Shown: positions 8,690 through 18,968 of the stretch, one piece after another
How the letters are laid out: each line of letters starts with the position of its first letter
How positions within the stretch are numbered: the stretch's first letter is position 1
Notes under the pieces: generated by a model
The model's input: the letters and a program-made list of their open reading frames with translations, nothing else
The model's database searches: none
What the model was told of the DNA's origin: nothing
Translations under genes and position numbers: made by a program
Source of the DNA: Guillardia theta CCMP2712
Lineage: Eukaryota > Cryptophyceae > Pyrenomonadales > Geminigeraceae
Direction of reading: 5' to 3'
Assembly: GCF_000315625.1 (NCBI RefSeq)
Contig: NW_005434660.1
Coordinates: forward strand, 599,148-632,866
DNA: 33,719 nt

Positions 8690-9060
8690 GCGACTCCACT
8701 GAGCCCCCGGGCCGGGCCCCCGGGCCCGGGCCTGCGGCCGTTCACAGTGACTGGCACTGAACCGGGGTCCTGACCGGGCCACCCGGCGGGCCGTCGGACC
8801 GTCCAGCCCGGGCCGCCGGACACTCACGGTCCGATCCACTCAGGCTGGCCAAACGGCGAGAAGAGAAAAGACAGCGAGAACCAAACCTAATCCTGCCAAC
8901 TGCTGCCCCCCAAACTTAACTGATTTTGCAAGTGGGATCACCTGAGAAGTCTTGCGAGGCTGAGAGGCCTGCCGTCCCCCGGGCCCCTGGCCGGGCCCCC
9001 CACTGGCCCGGGGCCACAGTGACCCCGCGGTGCCCGGCGGCCCCGGCCATTCCCGATGCT
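8690..9060. promoter_or_regulatory. GC-rich blocks with CACTGA/CAGTGAC motifs near a gene start
   Basis: Two blocks (about 8690-8830 and 8960-9060) of nearly pure G+C built on CCGGGCCC palindromes. Embedded motifs recur: ACAGTGAC at about 8743 and 9016, and CACTGA at about 8697 and 8754. A third block with the same motifs lies just upstream of the BT1 transporter start at 20.77-20.96 kb. Both genes are read leftward away from their block, so this may be a promoter-type element or a dispersed repeat. The remaining DNA from 9060 to 9370 holds no recognisable gene. Confidence 0.4.
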
Positions 9061-9087
9061 GGTAGTTACTACCCAACCCTACCAGGC

Positions 9088-9112
9088 TACCCTACCCTAC
9101 CCTACCCTACCC
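9088..9112. repeat. (TACCC)5 short tandem repeat
   Basis: Five TACCC units, with the reverse-complement phrase GGGTAGGGTA about 60 bp further on (9171-9180). The unit is 5 bp, so it is telomere-like in composition but not a canonical 6- or 7-bp telomere repeat. Confidence 0.8.
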
Positions 9113-9373
9113 GGCGTGCTCCAGGCTGAGCCGAGTCCGAGTGCTACAAGTTCGGACTGATTTTGTTTAAGGGTAGGGTAATGACCCCTACCCCCTAAAG
9201 ATTGGTCATATTAGCGTTTTCGTGTGATGGTCTGGGACCTGGGATTTGAAAAAGCAGCCGCGGGCAGCAGTGAAGGAGGGGTGGGTGGTGAAAGGCTGAA
9301 GACCCGGGGTCAGTAGGGGTGGGTTGCAAGCGATTGCGATGCAGGGTGGAAGGGGCAATTGGGATATGAAGAA

Positions 9374-9516
9374 GAGCGAGGGCGAGGAGAGGGAGAGGAG
9401 CGAGGGCGAGGAGAGGGAGAGGAGCGAGTCTCAGGAGGCTGAAGCATGAGGAGCGAGTCTCAGGAGGCTGAAGCATGAGGAGCGAGTCTCAGGAGGCTGA
9501 AGCGTGAGGAGCGAGT
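9374..9516. repeat. 24-bp (x2) and 29-bp (x3) adjoining tandem repeats
   Basis: Two copies of a 24-bp unit starting GAGCGAGGGCGAGG are followed by three copies of a 29-bp unit starting GAGCGAGTCTCAGGAGGCTG. The two units share GAGCGAG, suggesting the second arose next to the first. ORFs across them are artefacts. The DNA from 9517 to 9700 shows nothing clear. Confidence 0.85.
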
Positions 9517-9700
9517 GGGAAGTATGGAGTGATCAACGAACAAGATGTCAAGGAGAAGTGAGTGCAATAAACGGGAGCAAAGCATGCAGGGGGGCAAAGC
9601 TTTCAAGGGAACTTAATCAGGATGTGATGAGGCCATCAGTAGGAGTCAAAGATAGGATCAGTGCATGCCCAGGCAGGAAGAGCGCATAAGTGTTTTGACA

Positions 9701-12700
9701 ATGGCTGAACCAAACTTCTTTAGCGATCTCATCACAAGCAAGTCTGTCAGTCGCCACAACATGTGGAACGGCATTGACAATCAAGGGCGTAGCAGGCCTG
9801 GTGAGCAAATGTCACGTGGCTCTTCGATCCGCTGTGACTTGATGCGTGTACGAGCAGGAGTCCATCAGAATGCATACGCTCCCAACGTGAGGCACCTCAA
9901 CTATGTCGTAAGCGAGATAAAGGGAGGAGCAACACGGTGACATGCCGCTCAGGCTTCTTCTGGAACGTCACCAGGCCTCGTCGTCCGGCAGGGTCCGAGC
10001 CAATCTCATCCGGTGAGGACGCGGCTAGGACCCTCGTGCTGGACGAGAGCAGCAGTGAGAGCTTGATGCCTTCCTGACGCCTTGGCTGCCGCAGAGCCCG
10101 CCGATTCAATCTCTAGCGTTCCAACAAGCAAACGGATATGCGAACACCTTTGCTCCTTTGCAGAGTCATACTCCTTCCAAGTCTCCGCACGCTCAAAGCG
10201 TATACCATCACTCATCGCCTGGATTGCGTTCAAGCTTTCAACACATGGCTCCCTCGGTTTACCGTATCGCTCAAGATCCCTACTCTCAAAACTTCTCTCC
10301 GCAAGCCCAAGAAGTCCCACCCGTCCATATGCAGTTTCACTCTCAGAATGCAGTACATCAACCGAACCGATCTCCTTCATTGAGTTTTCCCGCGCAAACT
10401 TTCATGTATTCAAACAGGTATTCGTCTTACTGTTTTGTTCTTGCATAACCTGGTCCTGACAACACTGTGTTGCAATTCTCAAAAGCTCATATCAGACCCG
10501 ATTACAACAACAGCTTCCAGAGGTGGTAGATGACGATGAAGACGATTATGAAGATGATATCGTCTTGGCGGATGAAAGCGAGCTGGAAGATGCTGAACCT
10601 TCCAAAGAGGTGGACGATGCTTCCGCGAAGAATCATGATGCAGCTAGTACGGATATGGTAGCTTGACAGACTGAAATGCGTTCTACGTTGATTTTCCGTA
10701 CCAGGAAGACAAAGAAACACTTTTACTTGCGCGAAAATTTGGCCAGGACTCACGAGCTAAACGATTGGCAAAGAAAGTCGAGATTGAAAAGAATAGTCAC
10801 AATCAGTTGAGTTCTCAGAGTATGGATATGTTAGAATCTTTGAAAGCATTGAAGGAATCTTCAAACATGAGGTAGACCTTGATTCTTTTCGTACATGTAT
10901 TCAGCTAATTGAAATAGGATCATGGATGTGGCTTACCGAGTGTTTGAGGGAATCAATCGCGAGCTGGATAAAGCCATCGCTTTTGGAAAGGAAAATCGGA
11001 GTGTCACATTTGGAGGAGAAACAACATCAGATCGAATGGTTCCGAGGAATCATAACGGGCGTGCTTGTGATTCCTTGTCGCAGACGACGTTGGGGCTGAT
11101 ACTCGGAGAAAAGGCTGGGATGCAGTGCACCATTTTGGACTTCGTTCCTGGATCTCCAGGATACCTCAACGACAAGATTCGAAAGGGTGACATCATCCGC
11201 CGGGTAAAGGTCCTGATCGCGCGTACAGACTCGCTGACGGAGTCTTGGCACGCTTGCCAGGTCAACGACGTTGAAGCGAATGCAGAGAACATAGAGGCAT
11301 TGCTGCGTGGTAACGATGTTCCTGGAACGACAGTCGGGCTGTTGATTGAAAGAAGAAGCCGAAAAAGACCGTTTGACGTCAACCTGACCAGAGCTCCTGT
11401 CAGTTTTGTTCAGTCGAAATCTCAAGTACACGAGAAGTTACAGCAACTTGCAAATGCGGCGAGTCTGACGGGAGAGGAAGCTCCTATTGAGAGCAATTCT
11501 CTGCTTCGGGACATCAGGAAACAGATTGATTCCATTGATCGCGAATACATGGAGAAGGAGCACGTCCTGGTACTTGCCAACAGCTTCTCTTGTCAGTTTT
11601 GCTTGACCTTCACCTAGATAGGTGAAATTGAATACAAGATCGAATGTCTGAAGGCCGTGCAGAACAAATTATTTGAGTTCTTGATGACTTTCAAGGATAT
11701 TGACGTGAATGTCTCAGCATCCGAACCATTACAACTCAAAGATGCAGGTTCAACGCATCAAGACATAGGTGGTGATAGTTCCTGGCATGAGAAGTCAATC
11801 CTCCAACTTCAAAAGGAATTAGAACAAGCGAACAGTAGAACTGAACATGTTGTACAGCTTCTCAGTGAAGCTACTGAGGTGTTTTACTGAGTGCGGTTTG
11901 TATTTCTTTTCACATGGATCTGTTGTACAGGAGTTAGAACTGTTGAAGGCTGAGAAAACAAGGTCATCTTATCTTTGGGCCTTGGAAGAAGTTGACGAAG
12001 GAATACAGCCCAGAGTCCAACGCGATGACTGATGAACCAAATGTCGACGTGAGATTGAGTTGAATACGTTTTCTAGATGATTTCATTTTAATGCGCAGGG
12101 AAAAGAGGCCCAGATCGATGGGGCACCTAGTTCAGCGGAACTCGAAAGGCTCAAAGAAATCATAAAAGAAAGAGATGCCAACGAAGCATCTCTGAGAGGA
12201 GAACTTGAAGCTTTGGCAAGTCGTGTTAAAGAAGAAGAAAAGCGTCAGAATTCTATTGAGAATGAGCTCGGAAATTGTGGCGGTCAAGTAGCAAGACTAG
12301 AGAGTGACTTGGTGCACATCAGGTCAGACTGCGAGATCATGAGGATGATTGTGTCTTGCCTCATACGCTCAGATGCCGATGCAGGTCTGAGATGTATAGA
12401 CTGATGGACACTGAAGCAAAGGTTCGATTGCTTACAATCAGCCAGGAGACAGAGATTGAGAGATTGAGCGCTGAGTTGCAATCATTGCACTGCCTGAAAG
12501 AGCAGAACATCCAACTAGACTCCGAGGTCATGTCAAGAGACATCACCATCTCGGAGCTCGAGACGTGTTTGAAACAGCTCGAATCCGAGATCGCTGACTT
12601 GCGGTCTCAGCTGCAGGCCAAGGTCAACCGCCACCTCTCCTTCCTCTGCCTTACAGTATGGGACAGGGCGAGGCCGGCAGCGCTGAGTCAGCGATCTCGG

Positions 12701-13755
12701 AGGCACAGACGAAGGAAGACTTGGAGAAGACGGGGAGGTGACGGAAATCGCCAGTGCTTGTGTAAGGTTAACGTGCTTATTAGACTCCGCGAGTTGGAAA
12801 AGATTGTTGAAGAGTTTCAAGTGAGTGCGATGATGTCATATGGGCAAAGGAGTTGATGAGCTCAAACAGCAACGTCAGAAGGAAGTTCAATCGCAGCACG
12901 AGGAAGAAGTGAAGCCTCCTGCTCCTATTGCTGCCTCTGATCTCTCCCTGCCAACCCCAGGTGACCATCATGCGACAAAGAGCTGACATCGCCATCGAGG
13001 AGCTCGCCAAGATCCGCAAAGAGAACATGCGGCTGTCCGAAAGCATCGAGGAGCTGCACTCCCTCCGCCAACGTACGGCACGCTGCCCTGCTGCTTGATG
13101 TGACTCCCCTCTGCAGGAAACTCTACTCTTGAGACCGAGCTGGAGCATAACGTCGGCGTCCAGCTGAGTGAGTTGCAGAAGTCGCTGCAGGGAGGAACGT
13201 CGACACAGGCACAGGGAGGGGCGAGCATGAGTGCGCTCCTCCGGAACCTGCAGCGAGTAGAGCAGGAGAACCAAGAGCTCACGCGCAAACTGGAGCAGGA
13301 GAGAACCAACGTGATGGAGCTAAGGGTGCTGCAAGACCAGTACGGGGCTGAGCGAGAGGTGCTTGTGCTCGTGTCTCTTGCTTCGTCATGTTCACGTGGA
13401 GCAGGCGCTGCTGGTGGAGCTCAACGGGGCGACGTCTGAGAGTCGCCTGGTCACTCTGAAAGCCAACCACGCCTCTGCTGCCAACTACGCGCTGCGCATG
13501 GAGCTGGAGGAGGCGAAGCGGAAGATTCAGACGCTAGAGGCTCTGAGCGAGGCAGAGCACTGGTTTCAACCCCCCGCACTCCGCCAGAGCTACGAGGCCT
13601 CTCACTCGCAAGGCCCCCGGACGTGGCGGCGAGAGGCGCATGAGGAGGGGCTGCATCGCGTGCAGTTCGTTCAAGTGCCGTACCAGCAGAGCTCGACGGA
13701 CTCGACGGGCCGGAGGTCTCAAGACGTGCCGGTCAAGTTCGTGACGAGACAGTGA
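9701..13755 (+). CDS. PDZ-domain coiled-coil protein (multi-exon)
   Basis: Predicted scaffold-like protein of very roughly 1000 residues; partners unknown. The likely start MAEPNFFSDLITSKSVSR (9701) is spliced to a Gln/Ser/Pro-rich segment (10096-10420, for example SVYHHSSPGLRSSFQHM). After a 67-nt intron comes an acidic stretch (VVDDDEDDYEDD) and a basic helix. A PDZ domain follows at 11080-11370: TLGLILGEKAGMQCTILDFV, GSPGYLNDKIRKGDIIRRV, a 57-nt intron, VNDVEANAENIEALLRG and GTTVGLLIERR. The rest to the TGA at 13755 is long heptad-like coiled coil in many exons (for example LESDLVHIRSDCE; ETEIERLSAELQSL; LETCLKQLESEIADLRSQLQ). Introns are about 45-70 nt with GTAAG/GTAGN donors. The 5' exon junctions (9912-10096) and exons around 11890-12100 and 12620-13150 are uncertain. 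It is convergent with PRMT5, with only 72 bp between the stop codons. Confidence 0.75.
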
Positions 13756-13827
13756 CTGAGGTCGCTATCTCTCTTTACTTACATCCCCTCCTCCGGGTAC
13801 AAACTTGTTGGACATGTTACAAAGAGC

Positions 13828-16392
13828 CTACAGACCGATGCTGAAGGATCTCCCGTTGACGTTATTTACAGGGCCCACCGACGGGGCCACCACCGCCCAC
13901 TCATACCAGACCTTCTTGTCCCCCACGCACCTCGACAGTTGAAGCTCGATCTCCTCCCCTTTGCCCACAAACCTGCTCGCGCGTCAGTCCCCCCCCGCAG
14001 CCTCTCGATCGCTCACATGGGCGTTCGAATGGGGAAGAAGAGCGGAAACCAACTGAACATGCCAGTCGAGAACGTCTCGGGGTAGATGGATATGTGGACA
14101 TCAGCATACAGTAGCGCGTCGAAGTAGCCCGCAAACCCATGCAAGCAGGAGCTCCGCTTGACTTGGAACCTGTGTCTGCTCTGCCTTGAGTTGTCGATTG
14201 GAACTTCCCGGTTGGGGTGGCTGAAAGTCCAACACTCCTGCGCGTCGCTGAGGACTTTATGCGTGTGCATCTTGACGACGTAGGTGGTCTCGAAGTGCTT
14301 CACGTCGTTGTACGCCTTCACCTCCTGGTGCAGCTTGCTGGAGCTGATGGGAGCGATCCAAGACGTATACGAGACAGGGATGCTGATCCCTGTGTCCGGA
14401 CGGAGAAAACGCTGAGCTCCATCCAGACACTCGGGAGAGAGCTCGTTATCTCCAAAGGATCCCAGGAGCTCGCTGACTAGGATATCAGCCTTGACGGGAG
14501 GCGAGAAGTCTCGCATGTCCGACTGCACCACTTCCACTCGATCCGCCCAGTTCTCCGTTACTCGCATGTTCCTGTGCTGGCGTGTGAGTTCAAGCCAGAG
14601 AGTGTCACATGTTGGAAGTTTGGTGGCTCAGCAGCACATTCGGTGCAGCCAAGTGAATAAACATCCGCGATATCTCGCGAGACTTCAGCACCACATCGTC
14701 ACATCAAAGTGACGTTGGCGACTCTAATAGTCTCGCTGCTTCGGGCACATGCGGCACCCAACGCCTCCGCCCTTCTGCCTTCACTTGCCTGAGTGTGACG
14801 ACGGCGTTGGGGTTCTTGTCCAGCGCATAGACAAAGATGGCGATATTTGCTCGCTCCGACGCCCTCAAAGAAGCTCGCACGAGAGGTCCCCGTCCTGCCC
14901 CAACCACCATTACGATGAACGGATCCTGTCGAAATCCAAAATTTGCTTGCAAATCAATCAGCGCCAGGTACACAGCCTGGTAGTCAGTCAGCGAAACTTG
15001 AAGGGCTTCAAGGAATACAAGACAAGGGTCTAGTGGATGGAGGAGGAGCGAGACTGGACCTGCTCGTAATTGACGTATTTGACGGGGTCCTTCTCGAACA
15101 CTTCGTACGTCTGCGACTCGAGGTTGTCGGCCAGCGGCTGCAGAGGAATCTGACAACAGGAGCATCAGTGTAGCAGAGGCGACGTGAGCCGAAGCGCGTT
15201 GACAGCACGGGAGCAATCAGAAGCGTATTGAATCATCGAGTTCTCATGTCATGTAGACCCACGCAAATACTCATCACATCGCTCTCCTCCTCCTCCTCCT
15301 CCTCTCTGCCTCTTGTCAGTGGTAACATACCTGGAGGAAGTCCCAGTAAGGCTGCTCGAAGCGTTCGGAGTCCGAGAGAGGAGTACGCGAGGAGAAGAGG
15401 TGCTGAAGGTACTGGGAGTACACGAGAAGCCCTCCTTCGTGGCGCGGCCTACCTGACACTGCCACCTCCACGTTGTACCAGAAGAAGGAGCGCAAGAAGT
15501 TTTGATGCCGCTTGGAGAGAACGGGAAAACCAGAGGTGTTGGTGAGGAAGATGGACGTGGGTAGGATGAGCAGCTTGACGGGCTCGCAGAGCCACTGGGT
15601 GAGAGTCTCGTCGGTCGGGAGGTCAGATGTAACTTCCAGCGCTACGAACAAGCAGAAATGATGCTCGCACAGCATCCTCACGCTGTTCCACGTTTCCCAG
15701 GGATCCTTGTCGCTGTCCGGGTCATCCTTCCACGTCAGCGGCATGTGCACATAGATGCTCGTGCCTCCGGAGGCAGCGATCTGAGAGTAGAGGCAGCGAG
15801 CATAGTTGTTGCAGGATCGACCGGGGGGGGGGGCGATGACGGCAGGGCACGAGATGTGATGCGCCCATGCCATCTCCTGCTTGAGTGCCTGCTCAGAGTC
15901 CATGCGAACCTTGTGGCAGGGAGAATCGAAGTTGAGCCATGGCGAGAGCGAGCCGATGACATTGCTGCTCCAGATGTTGGAGGGCAACGTGAGGTCTGAA
16001 CGCGTGAAAGGCTCTGACCTCTCCGTCCTCCCGCTGAACTCACGGCGAGCTCGTGGATGCACAAGCGGCAAGACAGCAAAGTACATCTCATTTCGAGAAA
16101 CGACATCAATGCACTGCTGGGCGCTGCCAGAAAAAATCAACTGGGAAAACGAAACAAGAGCCTCACTCGCTTCATTTATCCTCCCTCTCCACCACCCGAC
16201 CCTTTCTTTCCCCATCTCATCTACTCACATCTTCTTCTCTCATCTTCTTCTCTCATCTTCTTCTCTCATCTTCTTCTCTCATCTTCTTCTCTCATCCTCT
16301 TCTCTCATCCTCTTCGCTTACTTGGTTGCGCATGAGAAAATGCGGCCGACCCGCAGCTCCTGCATCCTCACGTGCCGCGGTGTGCCCCACAT
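13828..16392 (-). CDS. PRMT5: Protein arginine N-methyltransferase 5 (type II)
   Basis: Type II arginine methyltransferase that uses S-adenosylmethionine to make symmetric dimethylarginine on histones, Sm proteins and others. Exon 1 starts at ATG 16392 ([19 protein letters not shown]), and a roughly 190-nt intron leads to [20 protein letters not shown], the start of the N-terminal TIM-barrel domain (to about 15330; [32 protein letters not shown]). Next come [16 protein letters not shown] with the phenylalanine that favours symmetric methylation, the SAM site [17 protein letters not shown] with [13 protein letters not shown], and the double-glutamate loop [19 protein letters not shown]. The beta-barrel and dimerisation part ends [12 protein letters not shown], matching the family C-terminus, with TAG at 13828-13830. 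All key catalytic residues I can see are intact and length is normal. Exon edges at 14570-14760 and 15215-15330 are approximate. It is divergent from the ChaC-like gene across a minisatellite. Confidence 0.93.
16224..16315. repeat. TCTTCTCTCA 10-bp tandem repeat in PRMT5 intron 1
   Basis: About nine near-identical 10-bp units, the last ones changed to TCCTCTCTCA. On the PRMT5 strand the array is GA-rich and lies just after the GTAAGC donor of intron 1, making this intron far longer than the usual 40-60 nt. Confidence 0.9.
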
Positions 16393-16636
16393 CCCCGCTG
16401 CATTTTATTGATTGTGATACTTCAACATACTACAGCAAATTTGAAAAATAAGAAGCTGAGTGAGATGAAATTATGCTCTGAGCCATGAAATCAAAATTTC
16501 GAGCAGACTTCGTATTGCTTGACTAATATTTGTTGATGCCCCTGGTCTAGCCCTGAGGCGGACTTGATTCTTCGTCAAAAGGAGGCAATGAGGGTAGGGA
16601 AGCGACGATGAGGACGAGGGAAGGAGGAAACAAAAC

Positions 16637-17040
16637 GAAGGTAGACAAGAAGCTGTCTGAAGGTAGACAAGAAGCTGTCTGAAGGTAGACAAGAAGCTGT
16701 CTGAAGGTAGACAAGAAGCTGTCTGAAGGTAGACAAGAAGCTGTCTGAAGGTAGACAAGAAGCTGTCTGAAGGTAGACAAGAAGCTGTCTGAAGGTAGAC
16801 AAGAAGCTGTCTGAAGGTAGACAAGAAGCTGTCTGAATGTAGACAAGAAGCTGTCTGAAGGTAGACAAGAAGCTGTCTGAAGGTAGACAAGAAGCTGTCT
16901 GAAGGTAGACAAGAAGCTGTCTGAAGGTAGACAAGAAGCTGTCTGAAGGTAGACAAGAAGCTGTCTGAAGGTAGACAAGAAGCTGTCTGAAGGTAGACAA
17001 GAAGCTGTCTGAAGGTAGACAAGAAGCTGTCTGAAGGTAG
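16637..17040. repeat. 22-bp minisatellite, 18 units plus partial
   Basis: Unit GAAGGTAGACAAGAAGCTGT plus CT, repeated 18 times without length change (16637-17032); one unit has GAATGTAG. The array is nearly perfectly homogeneous, implying recent expansion or gene conversion. Because 22 is not a multiple of 3, all three minus frames are open with the same 22-residue periodic translation; these ORFs are artefacts. It fills the space between the divergent PRMT5 and ChaC-like genes. The flanking DNA (16393-16636 and 17041-17245) shows no gene. Confidence 0.97.
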
Positions 17041-17245
17041 GATAGGTCTTGCAAAGACAGCTAAGGTTGTTAAAGTGTGATGGTACAGATGTTTTAGCGT
17101 TTCTCATATTGTGGTGATCTACCAGGGTCTTGATGTCGGGGGTGCTGACTGTCTGTTGAGCAGCAGCGACTCAGTCAACCATGAAGCCTAACCTACAAGG
17201 TGAAGTCTCTGTCCTACATCGCGAGTCGTGAATAGCACGTCAGGC

Positions 17246-18555
17246 ATGGTCTGGGTATTTGGTTACGGCTCGCTGGTTTGGAAACCTCCGGAGGGATTCC
17301 GTGCGAGTACTTCACTTCCTGCTGCAATCAAGGGCTGGTAAGCTAGAGAATTCCCTCCTCCTCCCTCCTCTCCTTGCTGCTCCTCTCCTCCTCCCCCTCG
17401 CTATCCTTCCCTTCTCCTCTCCTCTCCCTGTCATCCCTCTCGCTGCTCTCCAGACGTCGCTCGGCAGGAAAAGGCGGCTGTGGCAGGGGTCTACGGATCA
17501 CCGGGGAGTGCCTCAACGACCAGGACTTGTGGCGACTCTCATCGAGACTTCCAAGCTGCGGGAGAGTGAGGGCAACAAGGAAGGGGAGGACGAGCTGTAC
17601 GCCTGCATGCGCCCAGCAGCTTGTTTGACATGAGGGGCAGGTGCTGGGGGATGTGCTATGGTTATGAGGAGGAGGACAGGGAAAAGATCCTCGCATACCT
17701 CGACTACAGGTCCTCGACCCCTTGACGGGACTGTCGTTTGAGACCATGCAGGGAGAAGGACGGCTACGATCGACTGCTCGTGGATGTCTTCCTTCCGAAA
17801 GACAGAGGTGGCGCTGAGCTGGAGGCGCAAGACTGTGCGAGCATCTCGAACGTCCTGCTCTACATCGCGACCACAGACAACAAGTGAGATCAAGATGCCT
17901 TAGCCTCCCTGACGACGAGCAGACAGTTTCTTGGCCCGCTCAGTGAGGAGCAGGTGGCTGAAACCATCGCCTCGAGGTCCGCCACTTCTCTTCTCCTCAT
18001 CCCCTGACGTCACCAGTGTTGGTCCGAGCGGCACCAACGCCGAGTATCTCTTGAAGCTGGCGGAGGCGTTGAGGGGCATGCGGGTGATGCAGAGAGGGAG
18101 GGGAAGGGAGGAGCTCACTCAAGTAGGTGAGGGACGAGCATGTCTTCCGCGTCGAGCAGCTTGTCGAGCAGCTTCCAACGCCTCCTGTGGGCGCCCGGGT
18201 GAGATGTGGTGAAGAGCTTCGAGCACTGAGGGAGAGCAGGTGAGCGCCTTCGAGGGCTGCGGGAGATACCGAGGAGACGGAGGCTGGATGCTTCAGAAGC
18301 TCTGGGACGTGAGGAGCTGGCTGGAAGTTCCCGCGACCCCTGGAATGTTTCGAGGTGGGTAGTCAACGGGCTATCAGGAATTTTGACTTGAGTCAGCTCC
18401 TCTCGCCCCGGCAGCCTCAGCAGATGAGGTGCTCAAGTCTATCGGCTGGCCGCCTTCCATGCGCGTTCGTGAGGTCAAAGCGGCTCGAGGTCCTGCGAGG
18501 TTGCGTCCAAGCTCTCGTGACCGTCGTGACGCAGAAGCGGAAGGAGGCCGCGTGA
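17246..18555 (+). CDS. ChaC-like gamma-glutamylcyclotransferase
   Basis: Probably a cytosolic glutathione-specific gamma-glutamylcyclotransferase, the ChaC family, which cleaves glutathione to 5-oxoproline and Cys-Gly. The first exon reads [18 protein letters not shown], the family signature including the substrate-binding YGSL. A 135-nt intron joins KGW to [20 protein letters not shown], a diagnostic ChaC block. Later exons give [20 protein letters not shown], then across a 42-nt intron [20 protein letters not shown] with the conserved catalytic-type glutamate, then [30 protein letters not shown] and [20 protein letters not shown], then [14 protein letters not shown]. One junction near 17590-17640 did not splice cleanly by eye. 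Short further exons ([27 protein letters not shown]) to a TGA at 18553-18555 would add a C-terminal extension unusual for ChaC; the gene may instead stop near 18240. Confidence 0.85.
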
Positions 18556-18968
18556 CTGCAGCTCATTTCCCGTGCGGAGGAGGCCTCATGTGGTCTCAGC
18601 ATACTCGAGAGCAGGAGGAGAGCTTTCTCCTGCTCTTGACTGAGTCTGCTTGGCACAAGGAGTGGGCGAGACTGACAGAAGGGGAGGAGGCGGAGGAACG
18701 GCTGCTCGAGTAACCCAAACCTTTTCATGTCAAGCTCTCCATCCCTCGATTTCTCACCAGCTGTGGATCCCCTGCTGGAATCCAGTTTATGAAGACCAGC
18801 GGCACCAGCTAGCATCGCGTCAGCGGCAGCGGCGGCGGCGGCAGCAGCAGCTTACCGAGCTCACATTGCATATGGTGACAAGCAACCAGAAGTGATCTAG
18901 GTTGGAAGAAGAGACGCCGAGCCACCTGCACTCTCTTTCAACTGCTCGCCTCCTCCCTCCCCCTCCTC
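18556..18968. other. Intergenic, no confident gene
   Basis: An open plus-strand frame to 18716 overlaps the end of the ChaC-like gene model but lacks recognisable features. A GGC/CAG-rich triplet stretch lies at about 18830-18855. The rest is the downstream region of two convergent genes. Confidence 0.5.

Noticed and set aside
9088-9180. Interstitial telomere from TACCC and GGGTAGGGTA
   Set aside because: The unit is 5 bp with only five copies; it does not match TTTAGGG or TTAGGG and is best called a short tandem repeat.
16471-17107. Three long overlapping minus-strand ORFs of 159-186 codons with 22-residue repeats
   Set aside because: They are one 22-bp minisatellite read in all three frames; the repeat lacks stops in any frame and there is no start context or non-repeat domain.
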